DNA of 64,000 nucleotides from Parelaphostrongylus tenuis (GCA_019055375.1 JAHQIW010003879.1:1-64000), one strand, 5' to 3'. Numbered from the stretch's first letter, positions 1 to 11,620 are shown. The notes: generated from the sequence alone by a model not told the origin. Numbers and translations: made by a program.

Positions 1-114
1 GCTCAGTGCTAATGAACTGTCAGGGACAAATCCGTCTCTTGTGGAGGTGTGTACGATATCCGGCGTAAAAATCAAAGTCTAATACACTAAATCACACGGG
101 TACTGTTACGCAAC

Positions 115-255
115 TTATGCTTGAGGGCGTGGACAGTGTGGTTGAGATGGCCGTCACAGAGCGGGACTGATCTCCACTCTCCAACACTCTCCTGCAGTCA
201 ACAGTGAACGCACCATGGAGCGCCTCGGCTAGGTTATCCACGAGATCGCAAGGGG
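115..255 (+). mobile_element. SINE-like tRNA(Ser)-type fragment
   Basis: The core GTGTGGTTGAGATGGCCGTC, then CACAGAGCGGG and ATCTCCACTC, resembles the element at 56,560-56,700, whose head (GGTCGAGTGGTTG, then ACCGGGCTCCACCC) looks like tRNA A and B boxes. Same family as 31,460-31,575. Confidence 0.35.
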
Positions 256-446
256 ACGTGCTCAGCCAGCATTCTAAAACGTTCATGAAGAAGAAATAGC
301 GACTTGAGTACTAGAACTGTTGGGATGCGCTCAGTGGAAAAAATAGCTAAAAAGATTTGAAGCAACATTTGAAAAAAAACTTCTGTTCAGTCTCTAATGA
401 AGTCGAAGTAGCCAAAAAGTCGTCCATCAGAATACTACTATCATTA

Positions 447-640
447 CTTTGGTGCAAAAGTAATTGCGGTTTAGTGCTGTGGCGTATTGCTTCTGTTGCC
501 GCTGTTCCAAATGGCGGATGACCGTATAAAAGTTGATGTTAAGTTCTTCTGCAATATCTTGTATAGTCTTCCTATTGTAACTAATGTAAACAAAGTGCTC
601 TGCATTATATTTAAAAAAATAATTATCTCGATTAGTTTAT
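447..640 (-). mobile_element. Mariner terminal repeat and HTH fragment
   Basis: The segment starts with GGTGCAAAAGTAATTGCGG, a classic mariner inverted-terminal-repeat sequence. On the - strand the adjacent 150 bp encodes an HTH-like segment (RKTIQDIA, then TVIRHLEQRQQ after frame correction), like the N-terminal DNA-binding domain of Mos1/Hsmar-type transposases. The opposite terminal repeat was not found. Confidence 0.55.
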
Positions 641-1159
641 TTCTACTCATGTGAATAATGATATTTTGATATAGATAAGGGATCTCAAGTTGTAGTTGCA
701 ATTTTCTTATTTAAAAATTATCTTTACATTTTAGAGAGAAACTATCACTTTTTGCTTGATAGAACATACGGTACTTATTGTGAGTGCCAAGGATAAAAGA
801 TAACTAAAGTTTTTTCGAGTTTTGTATTTGTGATAGGGTACAGTGCTTAATATATTTATTAATGTTTTTGTCGGTTTTGTTGTTCAGACGAATCGTAACA
901 ATAGTAAAATTTTCTCGATGGAGGATGTTTTTGATAATATCTTTTTGTTGTTCTGTTGAATCAGAGTGCTCCAAGGTATAGTAGATGTGTATCATTGGAG
1001 AGCATACGTTGGTTGTTTCTGGGGTTCTCTCTGATCGTCATTGCTACTAAAATGAGGAAAAAGTCCCTTGAGGCGTGCGAAAAATTCAAATTTTATGTTT
1101 GTTCAAGACAGTATCGGTTATTGTAAATTCATAAGAAAATTTCAGGAATATACCCCTCA

Positions 1160-1522
1160 GGAACATATGCTGAATAGAATTAGTACCCGACATTGACTCG
1201 ACGAAAGCGCGCGCTGTTTCAGCAAGACAGTACCTCACACCGCGAAGAAGACTAAACAAAAGTTTGATGAATTGGAAGGGGTCGGGGTCTTGGCTCACCA
1301 AGCCTACAGTCCAGACGTTGCGCGGCCGGTTATGGCCCGATTTCCGCCATAATGGAGCATTTCCTGCGTGGACTCCGATTCAAACATTTGATCAAGTTGA
1401 AGCGACGTGTTAGGAGTTTTTTGATTCAAAGCTCGAGAAAAGGCTGTTTCGAGCAGATCTGGAGGCTCAAAAATCGCTGTCAGAAGATCGTGGATAACGA
1501 TGATCTCTATTTTAAAGAATAA
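1160..1522 (+). mobile_element. Mariner transposase C-terminal relic
   Basis: Across shifting frames the + strand encodes LFQQDST (the HxD region of mariner), KKTKQKFDELEGVGVLAH, AYSPDVA (third catalytic Asp region) and a final KIVDNDDLYFKE before a stop, in the order expected of a mariner DD34D transposase C-terminus. Several frameshifts are present. It is repeated at 32,240-32,560. Confidence 0.7.
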
Positions 1523-1572
1523 CTATTGATATTTTGAATTTTCAGCGAGTGTTAAGGAACATTTTCGGCACT

Positions 1573-2575
1573 TTTCGGTTACAAGGGACAAATGAAAAAC
1601 CGACCTCATTCGCTTGACAGCAACCTTTTCATAGGAGCTTAGCAACCATCCGAAATCTGAGATTACAAGCTACAACCCCACGTCGCTGTGTCTTAAAACC
1701 TCTTCATAACGGTGTAAAATTCAAATCAAAATCACGTTCCACAAAACCACGCGCTTTTTCTCTTATCTCACTTAAATTTCGCTGAACAAAGTTCCTTTCT
1801 TAGTTTCCCAGTACTCATTCAATAGCACAAGCTTCGAAGTATTCGAAAACATGTTTGCTTTTTGAGGCTTTTTGATATCGCCGTAGCAGTAAGAAAAGAT
1901 CTGTGCTCCAAATCTCGCAGGACAGAGCTCTTTCTTCGGACTATCAGTAACTATTCCATAGCGTATTCAAATTTGGTTTCAACGCTGTGCTTATATCCGA
2001 AAAAGACCGTTGCTCCAAAACGCAGCAGGCAAAGTAACTTTGAATTCCCATCTGTGATTAAGGGACAATCTGGCCAATTCAAGTGGAAGAGGTGCGTGAT
2101 GGGGCCATGTGGACTGCTGACGCTATACTTCTCTACGCGTTCACATGCCCGAAGATTCGATGGCCACTGTGCCATCAAACGTGGCTGCTGCAGCCAGCCA
2201 CGCACACACACGAGATTGACCACATTATCCCTTGATTGCAGATGGTAACTCAACTTATTCTACCTACTGCGTTTCAGAGAAGCGGTTTTTTTAAGGTACA
2301 AGGACGGTGTTGGTATCAAATTCGATTACGCCACCGAATGATTACTAATGATCCAAAGAAAGAGCTCTGTCCGGGGAGAAATGTGCGCATTTGAGACAAT
2401 GTTTTGTGCGGTGTTTGCAGCGTGATAAAAGAGTGTTTGAAAAACCGACGATGACGAGCTGTAACCTCAAGTCTCAGCTTTCAGATGGATACTAACACTC
2501 CTATGAAAAGCTCCTCATATGCGAACGAGGTCGGTTTTTCATTTGTCCCTTCCTAATCAGAAAGAACCGTGAAAT
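1573..2575. mobile_element. Foldback DNA element with long inverted ends
   Basis: The left end (GGGACAAATGAAAAACCGAC, then CTCATTCGC) reappears inverted at the right end (GTCGGTTTTTCATTTGTCCC near 2,530-2,550), with arms of about 100 bp or more that also share a CTTTTCATAGGAG and CTGAGA segment. No transposase reading frame was seen inside. Other copies: 19,192-20,064 and 32,620-33,548. Confidence 0.65.
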
Positions 2576-2689
2576 CTTTATTTGTTTGAGAGAACGTTGA
2601 AAACGCTATTTGTTTATATGCATTTATGCACAAAACATGGTGGAACACAAAACATAGATGGTGGTTTTTATGGACCTCTTAAGATGACG

Positions 2690-3100
2690 ACTTTTGTATC
2701 TCCAACGAGCCATTTGCGCGATGCCTCACATTTCATGTTTTATTTGAAGAAAACTGCAGCCCACGAAAAGGAAGACTTTCTGCATCGCACAGTGACCGAA
2801 GACAAAAGTGGATTGGTTTTGGCAATCGAAAGCTCAAATGATCATGGAATGATCACTTAATCAACAAATCGGCTGCAAAATGGATTAACGGATTATTCAC
2901 GAAAAAAATGTTAGGTGCGCATTTGATGGGGTCAGAAAAGCGTCTCTTCCACGAGCTCTTTAAATATGGTGAATCGCACTGTTAGTGCAGCACTTTATCA
3001 GCAGCAGTTGACCAAATCAAACCATGAACTGCAAATAAAACGACTGAAATGGGCCGTTAGGCACGATAAAGTGATTCGTGCTGCATGATAACGCTCGACC
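2690..3100 (+). mobile_element. Mariner transposase relic, N-terminal to central
   Basis: Frames contain HLRDASHFMFYLKKTAA (like the HTH-48 start of mariner transposases), KEDFLHRTVTEDKSG (LHRIVTGDEKW region), QQQLTKSNHELQIKRLKWA and RHDKVIRAA, in correct order but with stops. It is repeated at 33,640-34,060. Confidence 0.7.
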
Positions 3101-3364
3101 TTATGTTGGGAAAACTGATCAAAAACGTCATAAATGAGCTGAGGTGGGGAAATAGAAGGAGGTTTCATCTTACTCGCCATACTCCCTCCATATTGCAACG
3201 CCAGATTACCACTCGAAATCGCCGAATTCAGATTGAAATACAGAGAGTTTGATAAAAAAAATTATCATAATTAAAAAATTCAACCACTTGCATTCACCAA
3301 ATTTTTCTTCGCTGGCATTCACAGATTACTCAGAAATTGAGGGAATGATAGTGCTAATGATGAA

Positions 3365-3435
3365 AGGAGCGCTTGTGCAGCAGTGGTTAGGGGTACTCTG
3401 GTTGCACACAAGGTCGATAATTCAGGATTGATTCT
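3365..3435 (+). mobile_element. SINE head fragment in transposase relic
   Basis: GTGCAGCAGTGGTTAGGGGT and GGTCGATAATTCAGGA match the tRNA-like head of the SINE family at 51,796-52,098. Also present in the duplicate at 34,305-34,370. Confidence 0.5.
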
Positions 3436-3752
3436 CCAGCAGGACCGCGCTCCTGCGCATTCAATCCGCTCAACCATTGCCATTTGTCAAGAGCTGTTTC
3501 CAGACCCTTTTGGGACAGGGTACATTTGCTCCCATCATAGTCGCCGGATCTCAACCCATTGGATTGCTCGGTGGGCCAAACTGGAGGAAAAGTCTCGGTT
3601 ACTCGTTACATTATCGTAGGCGCGCTCAAAACGGCTTTGACACGCGCTTGAGCGAAAATCACTGTGGATACATATGCGAGCATATTGTCAATTATCGCAA
3701 GCTACTTCGTAAATGTATAGAAACTAAAGGAAGCAATTTGGAGAATTTGTAA
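3425..3752 (+). mobile_element. Tc1-like transposase C-terminal relic
   Basis: Encodes LILQQDRAPAHSIRSTIAIC, a DLNPLDCS-like region (frameshifted) and a C-terminal VETC-like helix ending CIETKGSNLENL. This is the FQQDGAPAH...SPDLNPLDY architecture of Tc1/mariner-superfamily DDE enzymes and differs from the adjacent mariner fragments. A better copy lies at 34,365-34,652. Confidence 0.65.
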
Positions 3753-3769
3753 AGAACTTTTTTGCTTAT

Positions 3770-4240
3770 TGTTGTAATTGCTGATATAATAAATGTGAGT
3801 CCTTTCAAATGGATGAATTTATTTGTTTATGTGGTATTTTCTTATTAGTTAAATATCTGTAAAAATTGACGGGACTTTTGACGCATCCTGTACATAGTTT
3901 TAGGCGAGGTCTCGAAAAAATTGGGCTGAAGAAAACGATATGACTCTCAATCTCCGCTGCTTTTAATTACTCCACAAAATTCTGTAGAAGCTGACATTTT
4001 GACTGCCTATCAGGTCTTTCACCAACAAAGAGATTTTATAGTATCAACTGTGGGAAGCTAATGAGAGCGCCAAATTTAGCATCAACGCAGTATTGTGCTT
4101 ATTCGAAATTCGCTACAAAAAGCATTTTGCTTTAAGAGTTCTACTTCGCCTTTTGTCAACCAATATCTGTTTTTGCACATTTTCTTTGGAAATTGTAACT
4201 GTAATCATAATAGATTGTCGATTACGACTAGTTCATTTCT
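3770..4240. other. Non-coding, duplicated
   Basis: AT-rich with no supported gene. It aligns with 34,670-35,145 as part of the segmental duplication. Confidence 0.5.
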
Positions 4241-4244
4241 GGGA

Positions 4245-4350
4245 AATTCACGATTCCATATCATAGCATCAGAGATAAGGTGGATACTGTAAGCTGCGTC
4301 ACTTTAGGAAATGAGACACTCACGAAATTTTTTTTAGCCGTTCCATTCCA
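4245..4350 (+). promoter_or_regulatory. Conserved upstream block of copy 1
   Basis: This block, about 400 bp before the start codon, resembles blocks at similar distances upstream of copies 2-6. It contains a CATAGCATCAGAGATAAGG-type core, then a diverged GCGCCACT/GGAATTG part, and ends near CCATTCCATGCAC. Conservation outside exons suggests a promoter or an older 5' exon. Function is inferred. Confidence 0.4.
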
Positions 4351-4654
4351 TGCACTTCTCTCCAATCCAAAATTTTACATAAATTTAAGCTCAATACCTG
4401 ATTTCCTTGTGCTTCGAAACTCCTGAGTCGGTAACGAATCTCGCTCCAAAAAGTATACCTGAATCAAACGGTTTGCAAACCTCTAAAGCTCCTGGAAAAG
4501 TAAATGAGCTATTACGCCGATGTAATTCACGTGTAAGCAGTGAGTCGCCAATCCGCCGTTGTCCTGCAAGCTATTTTATCAAAAGTCGAAAGTCTTCCAA
4601 TTGAATACGCAATAATTGCTTGGTCATCCAGAAGACAAAAATACTATTGGGAAC

Positions 4655-6093
4655 ATGGCGCAACCAGTGGCAGATTCCCTCATGATTCCGTTGCTAGCTA
4701 CACCTTCAGCAGTGTTGGGTTACGGAGTAGTTCCTGCGAGTCAAAGTAAATATCAGCAAACTATTTTTTCACTGGAGCATTGTCAGTGCTCAAAAACCGT
4801 TTTAATCTAGTTTTTCTGATGAGAATATCTTGAATTCTCAATCTAAAAAGTCAAACACTCCAGATAAATCATTACTATAATGACTTAGTTCGAAATGTTC
4901 ATCACGAAAACTACTAAATATCATTGTAGCGAGAACTAGAACGTTCAACGTCACAGGCTCTGCTGCCATGGCTTACCCTACCGCATCCGATTTCCAAGCC
5001 CACTCCCCCGCATTGCATTTAGCGAACACTGTGCTTAGGCGTTTGTAACGCGTCTTGTAATGCAAACATTAAGTTTCTAGCTCTTAAACTGAGGTACCTT
5101 CAATCTTTCGCATGTTCTGGAAAGTTATAAGAAAAGAGCTCCGGTTTTCTAACAGCTCGTTGGTGTCCTGATGTTAACAATACTTGAATAGCTTGACAAA
5201 AATCAATCAAAAACATGTCCGATTGAACGGTTCTAGGTGAAGCAGATTCGTTTTTAGACCTTCGATGTTCTCGGAATTCAGGGTCGTAGCGCACTCCTAC
5301 CTGATGTCGTAATCTCTGCCATTTTGGGTCAACTTGAAAGATACACTCATGCGCCGTTGCAGTGCCAGATGTTTATGTCTAATTCAACAAAGGATATGGG
5401 TAGGTTTTTATTACTAAACATCCTATGGAAGAATTTGAGCATATATGACATCTAATAACAAAGCAAAATTATGTGAGCTTTCAACATGAACAAGTTTCTT
5501 AGAATCACTAGAAATAGCCCCGGAATGTGAGAAAATTTACATGGTACTGAAATTAGAACCTTCAGATCGATGCAATTTTTGAATAAACTTTTCTATGTCT
5601 TTCGGTGATTGATGTAATATTTTTCATAGAGACAGATAGTGCTTTTGAGTTTTTCAAAGATAGAAAGGAAATCAGTTTTCAAAACTGTTTTTAACTTTCC
5701 CATTATTCTGCTGCAGAGTAAGAAGAATCCTTTTTTTCAAAACTACAGTTTCTTGCAGCCAATGATATGAACAGTAAGTGCATTATCGTTGGCAGCACAT
5801 TGACTGGAATTTGCGCTAAGATGATGAGGGGAGATTGTAGCGCGCCAATGGCCGCCATGGTGGAGATAACAGCTATTCCCAGTCAACATTTGGCAATGTC
5901 AGGAACTCTCTCGGCTAAATTTAGTTTTTTTTCTGTATAAGCTTGTTCTGTAGCGCAGACCGCAAATGTCATCATGGCGAACTGGTCAAGAATCATGTGG
6001 CAAAGTGTGGTGGACAGAGCGATTCGAATACTGACATCGAGTCCATTTTGATTGCACTTTTTCCCGGCAAGGGCCACTGTCGATGGAAACTGA
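4655..6093 (+). pseudogene. Secreted-family copy 1, disrupted
   Basis: Exon equivalents lie at 4655-4745 (MAQPVADSLMIPLLATPSAV, signal-peptide-like), 4930 to about 5078, 5258-5399, 5759-5913 and 5959-6093. Exon 2 has a one-base deletion after the FNVTG motif followed by a CAG-to-TAG stop, and its donor GT has become TT. Exon 3 has lost one codon. The exon 4 donor reads GC. In exon 5 a conserved glycine codon has become TGA (after LTSSPF). An AATAAA remains at 6164-6169. It is the paralogue of copy 5 within the duplicated block, but the two carry different lesions, so they decayed independently or from different parents. Confidence 0.8.
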
Positions 6094-6163
6094 AACTGTA
6101 CTATGACGTGTTTGACACGAAAATTTCTAAATTCGACCAATGTTCTTGTAACATTACATCAGC

Positions 6164-6169
6164 AATAAA
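6164..6169 (+). terminator. Relic polyadenylation signal of copy 1
   Basis: AATAAA 71 nt past the last-exon stop of pseudogene copy 1. The corresponding site in copy 5 has mutated to AATGAA. Confidence 0.4.
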
Positions 6170-7760
6170 GAGGTTATTCACATAGGTGTTTACATAATCA
6201 CGTTGAATGATATGAGCAATCCCGTAAATTACATCCAAGTACTTAATGTGGCAATCAAAGATTTAATGCTTTTTTCGAAATTAGCAAAGAAATTTGCAAG
6301 TGAAAATTTACAGAAAGAAATGCTTTTTTGCTGGAAATGCAAAAATTGTTACCTGACTACTTATCAGCAGGGAAACTAGCTGAGGAATCTTTATGAAGGT
6401 AGAAACACTGGAAGAATCAGATTAGAAACAAGAATGGGCCCTGCTATGATGCTATTTTGAAGCTTCAACTAGAAATCTGTCCATTCATTTATCGAAGGCG
6501 AGTGTACCTAGAGTGGGCTGATGATATCGAGAAAGGTTCAAGTTTTCGACCTTTTCACGCCAGCTGTTGATAGGAAGCGGCGTCACGCTGATCGCTCGCT
6601 CGGTAGTAGGCGCGATCGTTTCATTCTGAATTTGGACTTTTATCGTCATTAGAGGGATATATGATCACTAAATGGTGATCGTATAAAAGACTTCACAAGG
6701 CTATTTGTGGCGGAAGGTGCTAAAGTAATCACATTACATTGACATGTTCGTCAAAAGTGATACTGCACACTGTCATACGAAGCCATTTCGTGGAAAATTC
6801 GGAGGAACTATTTATTATTGGTGCAGCTTAGGAGAAGCAACTCCTACTGTGCTGTAGAAGAGGTTTTGCTTTATTGTCTTTTACGTACTAATTTTATGCA
6901 TCCATTTATGCTCAACTATAGACATCATTCAATGCTGAACGTGGCGCAAGAAAACTCTGCTCAAGATAGTAAAAGAGAAATTTGCTCTGTGGGAAAATTT
7001 CTGTTTTCTGGATCACGTTCTGAAACTTAGTTGGAAACCTGATGAGCTTGACATGAGATTACCCTCGTGCAACGCTTGTGAAGAGAAAACTGCGTGTTAT
7101 TGGAAGTTGTTGAGGTTAATGGATAGTGGGTCTTGAGATTAAGAGATAATTCTATATTATCCGTTCCTGAAATGATAGACAATATCACTGTCAGCGCTAC
7201 ACAGTCATTAACTCTTTTATAAATTTTGCGAACACCAAATGGAGGTGAATAAGCAGCTGCATGTCGTTTTAGTTGAACTGTCGAGCACCGGACAGTCTTG
7301 CTACAACATTTTTTTTGCACTTTGAACACGCTAGTGTGCTAACTCATCGAAATTGATTCCTTTTCATAAGATTTTTTAATCTAAGATAATTCAGACACAA
7401 TGGTTTGATAACGTTATATTGTATGAATTGCTGTATAGTATTTGCCAAATCACGACAGCTTGGTTGGAATCCACTATGAGAGAACAACGAACGCCAGGAG
7501 GACACTACTTCATTCGTGAAATGCTTCACCATACTCGATTTATTGAAATGTGACGTCTCTAAAGGCCATCACTATTTATTATCAGTGTGGGTGCTGTGGA
7601 GACTCAATTCTAATCAACGTTATTTTGATAAAGACAAAAACGTTGAGATGTTTGCCAAAAGGAGAAATTTATAGCAAAGTTGTGTGAGCTCAAATAGAAC
7701 GTTGTGTTTTAAAATCAATACTCCACTTCTAGGAGGATAAGTTAAAGTGACTCGTTACTT
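6170..7760. other. Non-coding interval after copy 1
   Basis: 6,170-6,945 aligns with 36,960-37,655 (end of the duplication). 6,946-7,760 is unique here, with no recognisable exon or element. Confidence 0.45.
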
Positions 7761-7764
7761 TGTA

Positions 7765-7885
7765 CGCCCTCGCGAGTCATTGTAAAGGTCATATATGCAT
7801 TCAGTCACTTCAAAAAAGTTAACAAATGAGGGCAAATGCATTGTACATCCGTTAGAGGCTTATCAACGCCGAGAGTTTAATCCTG
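7765..7885 (+). mobile_element. SINE family A, 3' half
   Basis: CGCGAGTCATTGTAAAGG, TATGCATTCAGTCACTTCAA and CAACGCCGAGAGTTTA match the body and tail of the full element at 51,796-52,098. The tRNA-like head is missing. Confidence 0.6.
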
Positions 7886-8108
7886 ATATCGCAAAGTGAA
7901 GTTGAAAGTTACTTGTGCATTACGGAAGAATTCGGTTGAGCAAGCTGCAGGTGCTTTTAAAAACACTAGTAAGTTCTGCATAAAGAAAAAAATGATAAAG
8001 CTTTCGGTGCTGATCAATTCCTAAGGGATACGCCATGGATTGCGCACCAAGCGTTTTCAATTTCTGACTTCGTTTGAGGTGACTGAATGCATACCTGGTC
8101 TCTACAAT

Positions 8109-8357
8109 CCCAGGACCGGCTATTTATTCACCTCGGCCTATTTTGAATAAATGAGTAGTCTCTGCTGTTGAGCCGAAGTGATTTTAATTACTGGATGTTA
8201 GCGAAGCAATACAACAAGTACAATTAGTAATGCGGCATGAATATTACATTAAGCGCGGGGCTAACGTTTCGGTGGTTCGCCTTCTCCAGAGCCGTTGCGA
8301 TGTTCTAGGTCTATCAATTATTCATTGAAGACCAGCCGCTTATTGCATCGATAGGCT
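8109..8357 (-). mobile_element. 249-bp insertion with hammerhead-like core
   Basis: Flanked by GTCTCTACAAT (8098-8108) and GTCTTTACAAT (8358-8368), a duplicated target inside a SINE. It contains a hammerhead-like motif on the - strand (8258-8294). Part of it resembles 9,190-9,345. It could be a truncated PLE terminal repeat or a small non-autonomous ribozyme retroelement (retrozyme-like). Confidence 0.55.
8258..8294 (-). ncRNA. Hammerhead ribozyme-like motif, degenerate core
   Basis: The - strand reads CTGGAGA, then AGGCGAACCACC, then GAAACGTTAGC. The layout is CTGANGA-stem II-GAAAC. The A-to-G change in the first core segment probably inactivates it. Confidence 0.5.
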
Positions 8358-8544
8358 GTCTTTACAATGGCTCGCAGTGGCCTCCCGCTGTTTCGGGTCA
8401 GAGCTTCTTATCCTCGCAGACAATTCTAGGTCCGGTCCGGTGCTAATTTTTCCACCCTAGAGGGATGAATGGCTTGAAGAGTTATGAGCGCGGGATCGAA
8501 CCTATGACTTGCAGAACACCTTAACCACTGCACCACATGCGCTC

Positions 8545-9190
8545 GGAAGTACTGCATATTTATCCTTTATTCATTGTTGTCACTGGGCATTTACTGTCTT
8601 CAGAGATGTGCTTTTGGAAGTGGATTGAGGACATTCCGAGTTTATTTGACATCCCCAAGCTTCAAATAAAGACAAACTTTCAAAACTCGAACCAATATTG
8701 TACTGTACTGTACTGTACTGTACCCACTGGAATCAAGCGAACACTGATGAAGAAAGTAGGTGAGTGGTCAAAGAAGTTCTCGTCGCTTGGATTCTTGCCC
8801 TACTGATGACGATAGGAGATATTCAAGAAAACGTAAGGCTCAAATGCAATAAAACTACAAACTGTACATGCTTCATGTTTTTGACTATGAAACAAGCATA
8901 TCAAAGTTCTAAGCACTTGGGTGAAGAAGATGTACTCCTTAGAAAAAAGAGTCAGAGAAATGTTGAATAGAAACTCTATCAAGGTTCACTCCGACTGGAC
9001 ACTAAAGTCCTCAGTATAGATTGTGAAAAGTCAAACATTGCAGAAAATAAATATTCTGCTTACACCCTTGGAATATCGCGGAAAGAAATGTGCAGAAAAA
9101 TGTGGAAATGTGGTGTTATTCCAGGAACGTAGGTTTTGTCATAGAAAGTAGAGGTTTTTGGGATATTTCATGATTTTACTTGTTTCAGTA
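8545..9190. other. No gene recognised
   Basis: Apart from the microsatellite at 8,699, nothing in this stretch matches a gene, element or neighbouring repeat that I can identify. Confidence 0.4.
8699..8723 (+). repeat. Pentanucleotide microsatellite (TGTAC)5
   Basis: Five uninterrupted TGTAC units. No coding context. Confidence 0.9.
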
Positions 9191-9345
9191 AACATGGAAC
9201 TGTTGTACAAGTTTATTTTGTGCAAAGTAGTGTCCAACAGAGATCGTATCGGTGGTTAGCGTTTCGGCATTCTTGTCTTTCTCAAAGCCGTTTTGCTGTT
9301 ATGGTATCCACTAAATACGTAACCAGCCAACTGAGTCTTACATGG
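9190..9345 (-). mobile_element. PLE terminal fragment with decayed hammerhead
   Basis: Similar to part of 8,109-8,357, including AACCAGCC and the region around GAAACGC. The hammerhead position (9,256-9,290, - strand) reads TTGAGAA-AGACAAGAATGCC-GAAACGC, so the first core segment is mutated. Confidence 0.45.
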
Positions 9346-9557
9346 ACGAGGTGTGCCGTCAAAACTCTTAAATGATTATATATGTTTTCTTGCAAGAAAG
9401 TTTTTCTAGTGTCAAAATTCTGTTGCATAACTGTCAATTTCCTAGCAAAGTCTTCCGTGAAATGAAAACAAGTGGCTAAATGCAACAGAAGTGTAACGCT
9501 TTTATATTTTGTTAATATGATATGTAACAAAAGTGAAATTAGTGGTCGGATAAATGT

Positions 9558-9623
9558 GCCTCGGTGGTGCAAAGGTAGAGCGCGCGTGTAGGATGAAACG
9601 CGGGATCGACTCCCGCCTGAGGT
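9558..9623 (+). other. tRNA-like sequence (66 nt)
   Basis: The 5' GCCTCGG pairs with the 3' CTGAGGT (7 bp with G-U pairs). A T-arm GCGGG-ATCGACT-CCCGC is perfect. The D-arm is partial and the anticodon arm overlaps the T-arm, so this is a tRNA relic or the head of a SINE rather than a working tRNA. Confidence 0.45.
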
Positions 9624-9839
9624 CATGCTTTTGCTCGCCATTCAATTCTCTTAGGTATTTATAATAGAAGTATTTTCACAAAACAGGCTTCGTTTTCAAA
9701 ACATCATTTCTCAAGCTATCAGTTGATTACAAAAATATAGATAAAGTTTGAAGAAAGCGATCACTAACATTAACAAACACAGCAGGTCATCATTTTTGTA
9801 CAAGATTGCCTGAACCGTGCAGTTTTCCGATGTTCCGGG

Positions 9840-10790
9840 AAGTATTCTGCACAAACTAGAGAGTTGGAAATGCTGCAGCAACTGACATCTTGTTTAGCTA
9901 TTGCCTTCATGATTAAATTAGAACACCCGTACCTGATATCCGGCCATTACTCTACTGTAGCTATGAAGACTTTCATTTGGTTATCTGCTTCACTCAAGAA
10001 CTGGGCAGATGTTTCAGATTATTGGATGGCAGTTAGAGTCCATAAAGTTTAATCGTGAGATATCGAAAAATAAATGGATCTTTTCCTGAACGTGCAAATA
10101 AATCTGTCCGATAATGGTTACATTATGAAGGTGTGCCGAAAGCCAACTAGCAAAAATACGTTGGTTTATCCGTACAGCGGCCGGTGTGAGTAATGGAAGA
10201 GAGCAGAGGGTAGAATCCTTAAACTCGGATTAAAGTATAGCCATCTCCAAGGGCTACGAAACTCTAACTCTTCGGCGTAGGTTTAGAGAGAATAACGCGC
10301 CCACAAACGATACTAACAATGAAAGCAAGGTCCCCGTTAATTTCCCTTTTCTTTCCAAACAAGGTAAGTATAGAGATGAAACGCTATTTGAAAGGGACAG
10401 ACTTGGAGAAATCGGCAACGACTATTGAAATACCACCGAATATCCTGAGGAGCTAGCTAGTTCATAATCGCTTATACGACCGTCTGTGTGAAATGAAAAG
10501 GTGCATAATATACCCCCACGGTAGAGACGGTGAAGGCATGAGCATGGTTACAGTCTATCTAGGTTCTTTTGAAAAGTGCAGCAGTGAAGATATAGGCGAA
10601 ACGGGAATGTCTCTCTATGTCCGTATGAAAGAACACCTAAACAAGAGAGATAAATTCGATTTTTGACGCCACTAGGTACGCATAAGGCACAAATGCACAG
10701 GGAGGAGAACGTCGAGGTGGAAATATGCATGCTTGCACAGGAGACCGCTTTTTGTGGATCCGAGACAAACACATTCCTCACCCTTGTAAT
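9840..10790 (+). mobile_element. Penelope-like element relic (RT end and GIY-YIG)
   Basis: Broken frames contain the RT C-terminal region (SIKFNREISKNKW-like, then REQRVESLN and ISKGYET), the linker EIPPNILR, HNRLYDRLCEMKRC, and a GIY-YIG endonuclease region with DIGETGMSLYVRMKEHLNK. This order, RT then GIY-YIG, defines PLEs. At least six stops or frameshifts. Confidence 0.75.
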
Positions 10791-10879
10791 ACTCAGTGCT
10801 GTCGATTTACATGTTGAGTAATGGACTGGTAAACAACTAAATGCGGTGAGTATTCAGTAAAGTTGATACTAGTACGTTT

Positions 10880-11325
10880 CAACGTCTACGAATCCGTCAA
10901 GTTTCATCTTATTCGGTTGCAAAAAGTGTTAATCTATGTGGATTCCACGTCAATTCAACGCTTTTGGGCTCTGACGAAAGCGAAACTGCCAAAAACGTTA
11001 ACCACTGATACAATAAACGTGCATTAATAAATTCTTGTTTGCTGAACAAAAGCAAGTCACGGATTTTCAAATCACTGTCGAGGACTAACCGATAATCGGT
11101 CTCGATAATCGCTTCGAGAAGTTTTGTTATAGTTCCAACTTCACTCAATTCTAGAGAGCTAGAACCTGTAATTAAAACAGATATGCTAAGTCCATATGAG
11201 CAGATATCCTCGAGATTATTTCTCTCAAAAAAGCTAGCAAAACTCGTCTAGAAAAACAGTCCTTCGGGAAGATCTGTGGGAAATACAGAAATTCTACATA
11301 ACACATCACAGTTGCACTTGTTCAT
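10880..11325. other. No gene recognised
   Basis: No supported feature between the PLE relic and the next SINE. Confidence 0.4.
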
Positions 11326-11344
11326 TCAAGTTCGTCCTACTTCG

Positions 11345-11620
11345 AGAAAGGATAGAGCATAAAGCTCTTGGCGTAGTTCAATCCCTGAGGAATGCTCCAG
11401 GCAATTGTCATCAATTTTTAGCCTCGTTTGATTGAGGTGGTTGAATGCAAATCTGACCTTTACAATGATTTGTGGTGGCTTACCGATATAAAAAGTCAGT
11501 GCTACTATCCTTGCAGACAAGTCTGGTCACTGACCACGAAGAAAAGCTTGAGGAGCCTTGAACACAGGGTTGAGCCATCGATCACGTGCGTGACGCAAGC
11601 TCGTGCTAGTTCGCATCTGA
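11345..11620 (-). mobile_element. SINE family A, diverged
   Basis: Tail AAAGCTCTTGGCG at the left, body with GACAAGTCTGG, and remnants of the head near 11,610. Strongly diverged from the 51.8-kb copy. Confidence 0.6.

Larger units (their letters stand above)
1..6945. repeat. Segmental duplication, left block
   Basis: Collinear with 31,328-37,655 over almost its whole length. Shared landmarks in order: CGGCGTAAAAATCAAA near 60 and 31,390; the mariner terminal repeat; the mariner fragments; the foldback element; the SINE head; gene copies 1 and 5; GGATATATGATCACTA near 6,655 and 37,360; and TTTTATGCATCCATTT near 6,893 and 37,602. Similarity ends just after CATCATTCAATGCTG. Both blocks contain the same older insertions, so those elements pre-date the duplication. 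The left block may continue beyond the window. Confidence 0.85.
8010..8543 (-). mobile_element. SINE family A, split by an insertion
   Basis: Read on the - strand it starts with a tRNA-like head (GAGCGCATGTGGTGCAGTGG, B box GGTTCGATCCC) and ends in a tail near GAAAGCTTT. The body is interrupted by 249 bp (8109-8357) flanked by an 11-bp direct repeat. Confidence 0.75.

Noticed and set aside
8699..8723. CRISPR-like or telomeric repeat
   Set aside because: Five identical 5-nt units without spacers form a simple microsatellite, and the unit is not the nematode telomere repeat TTAGGC.
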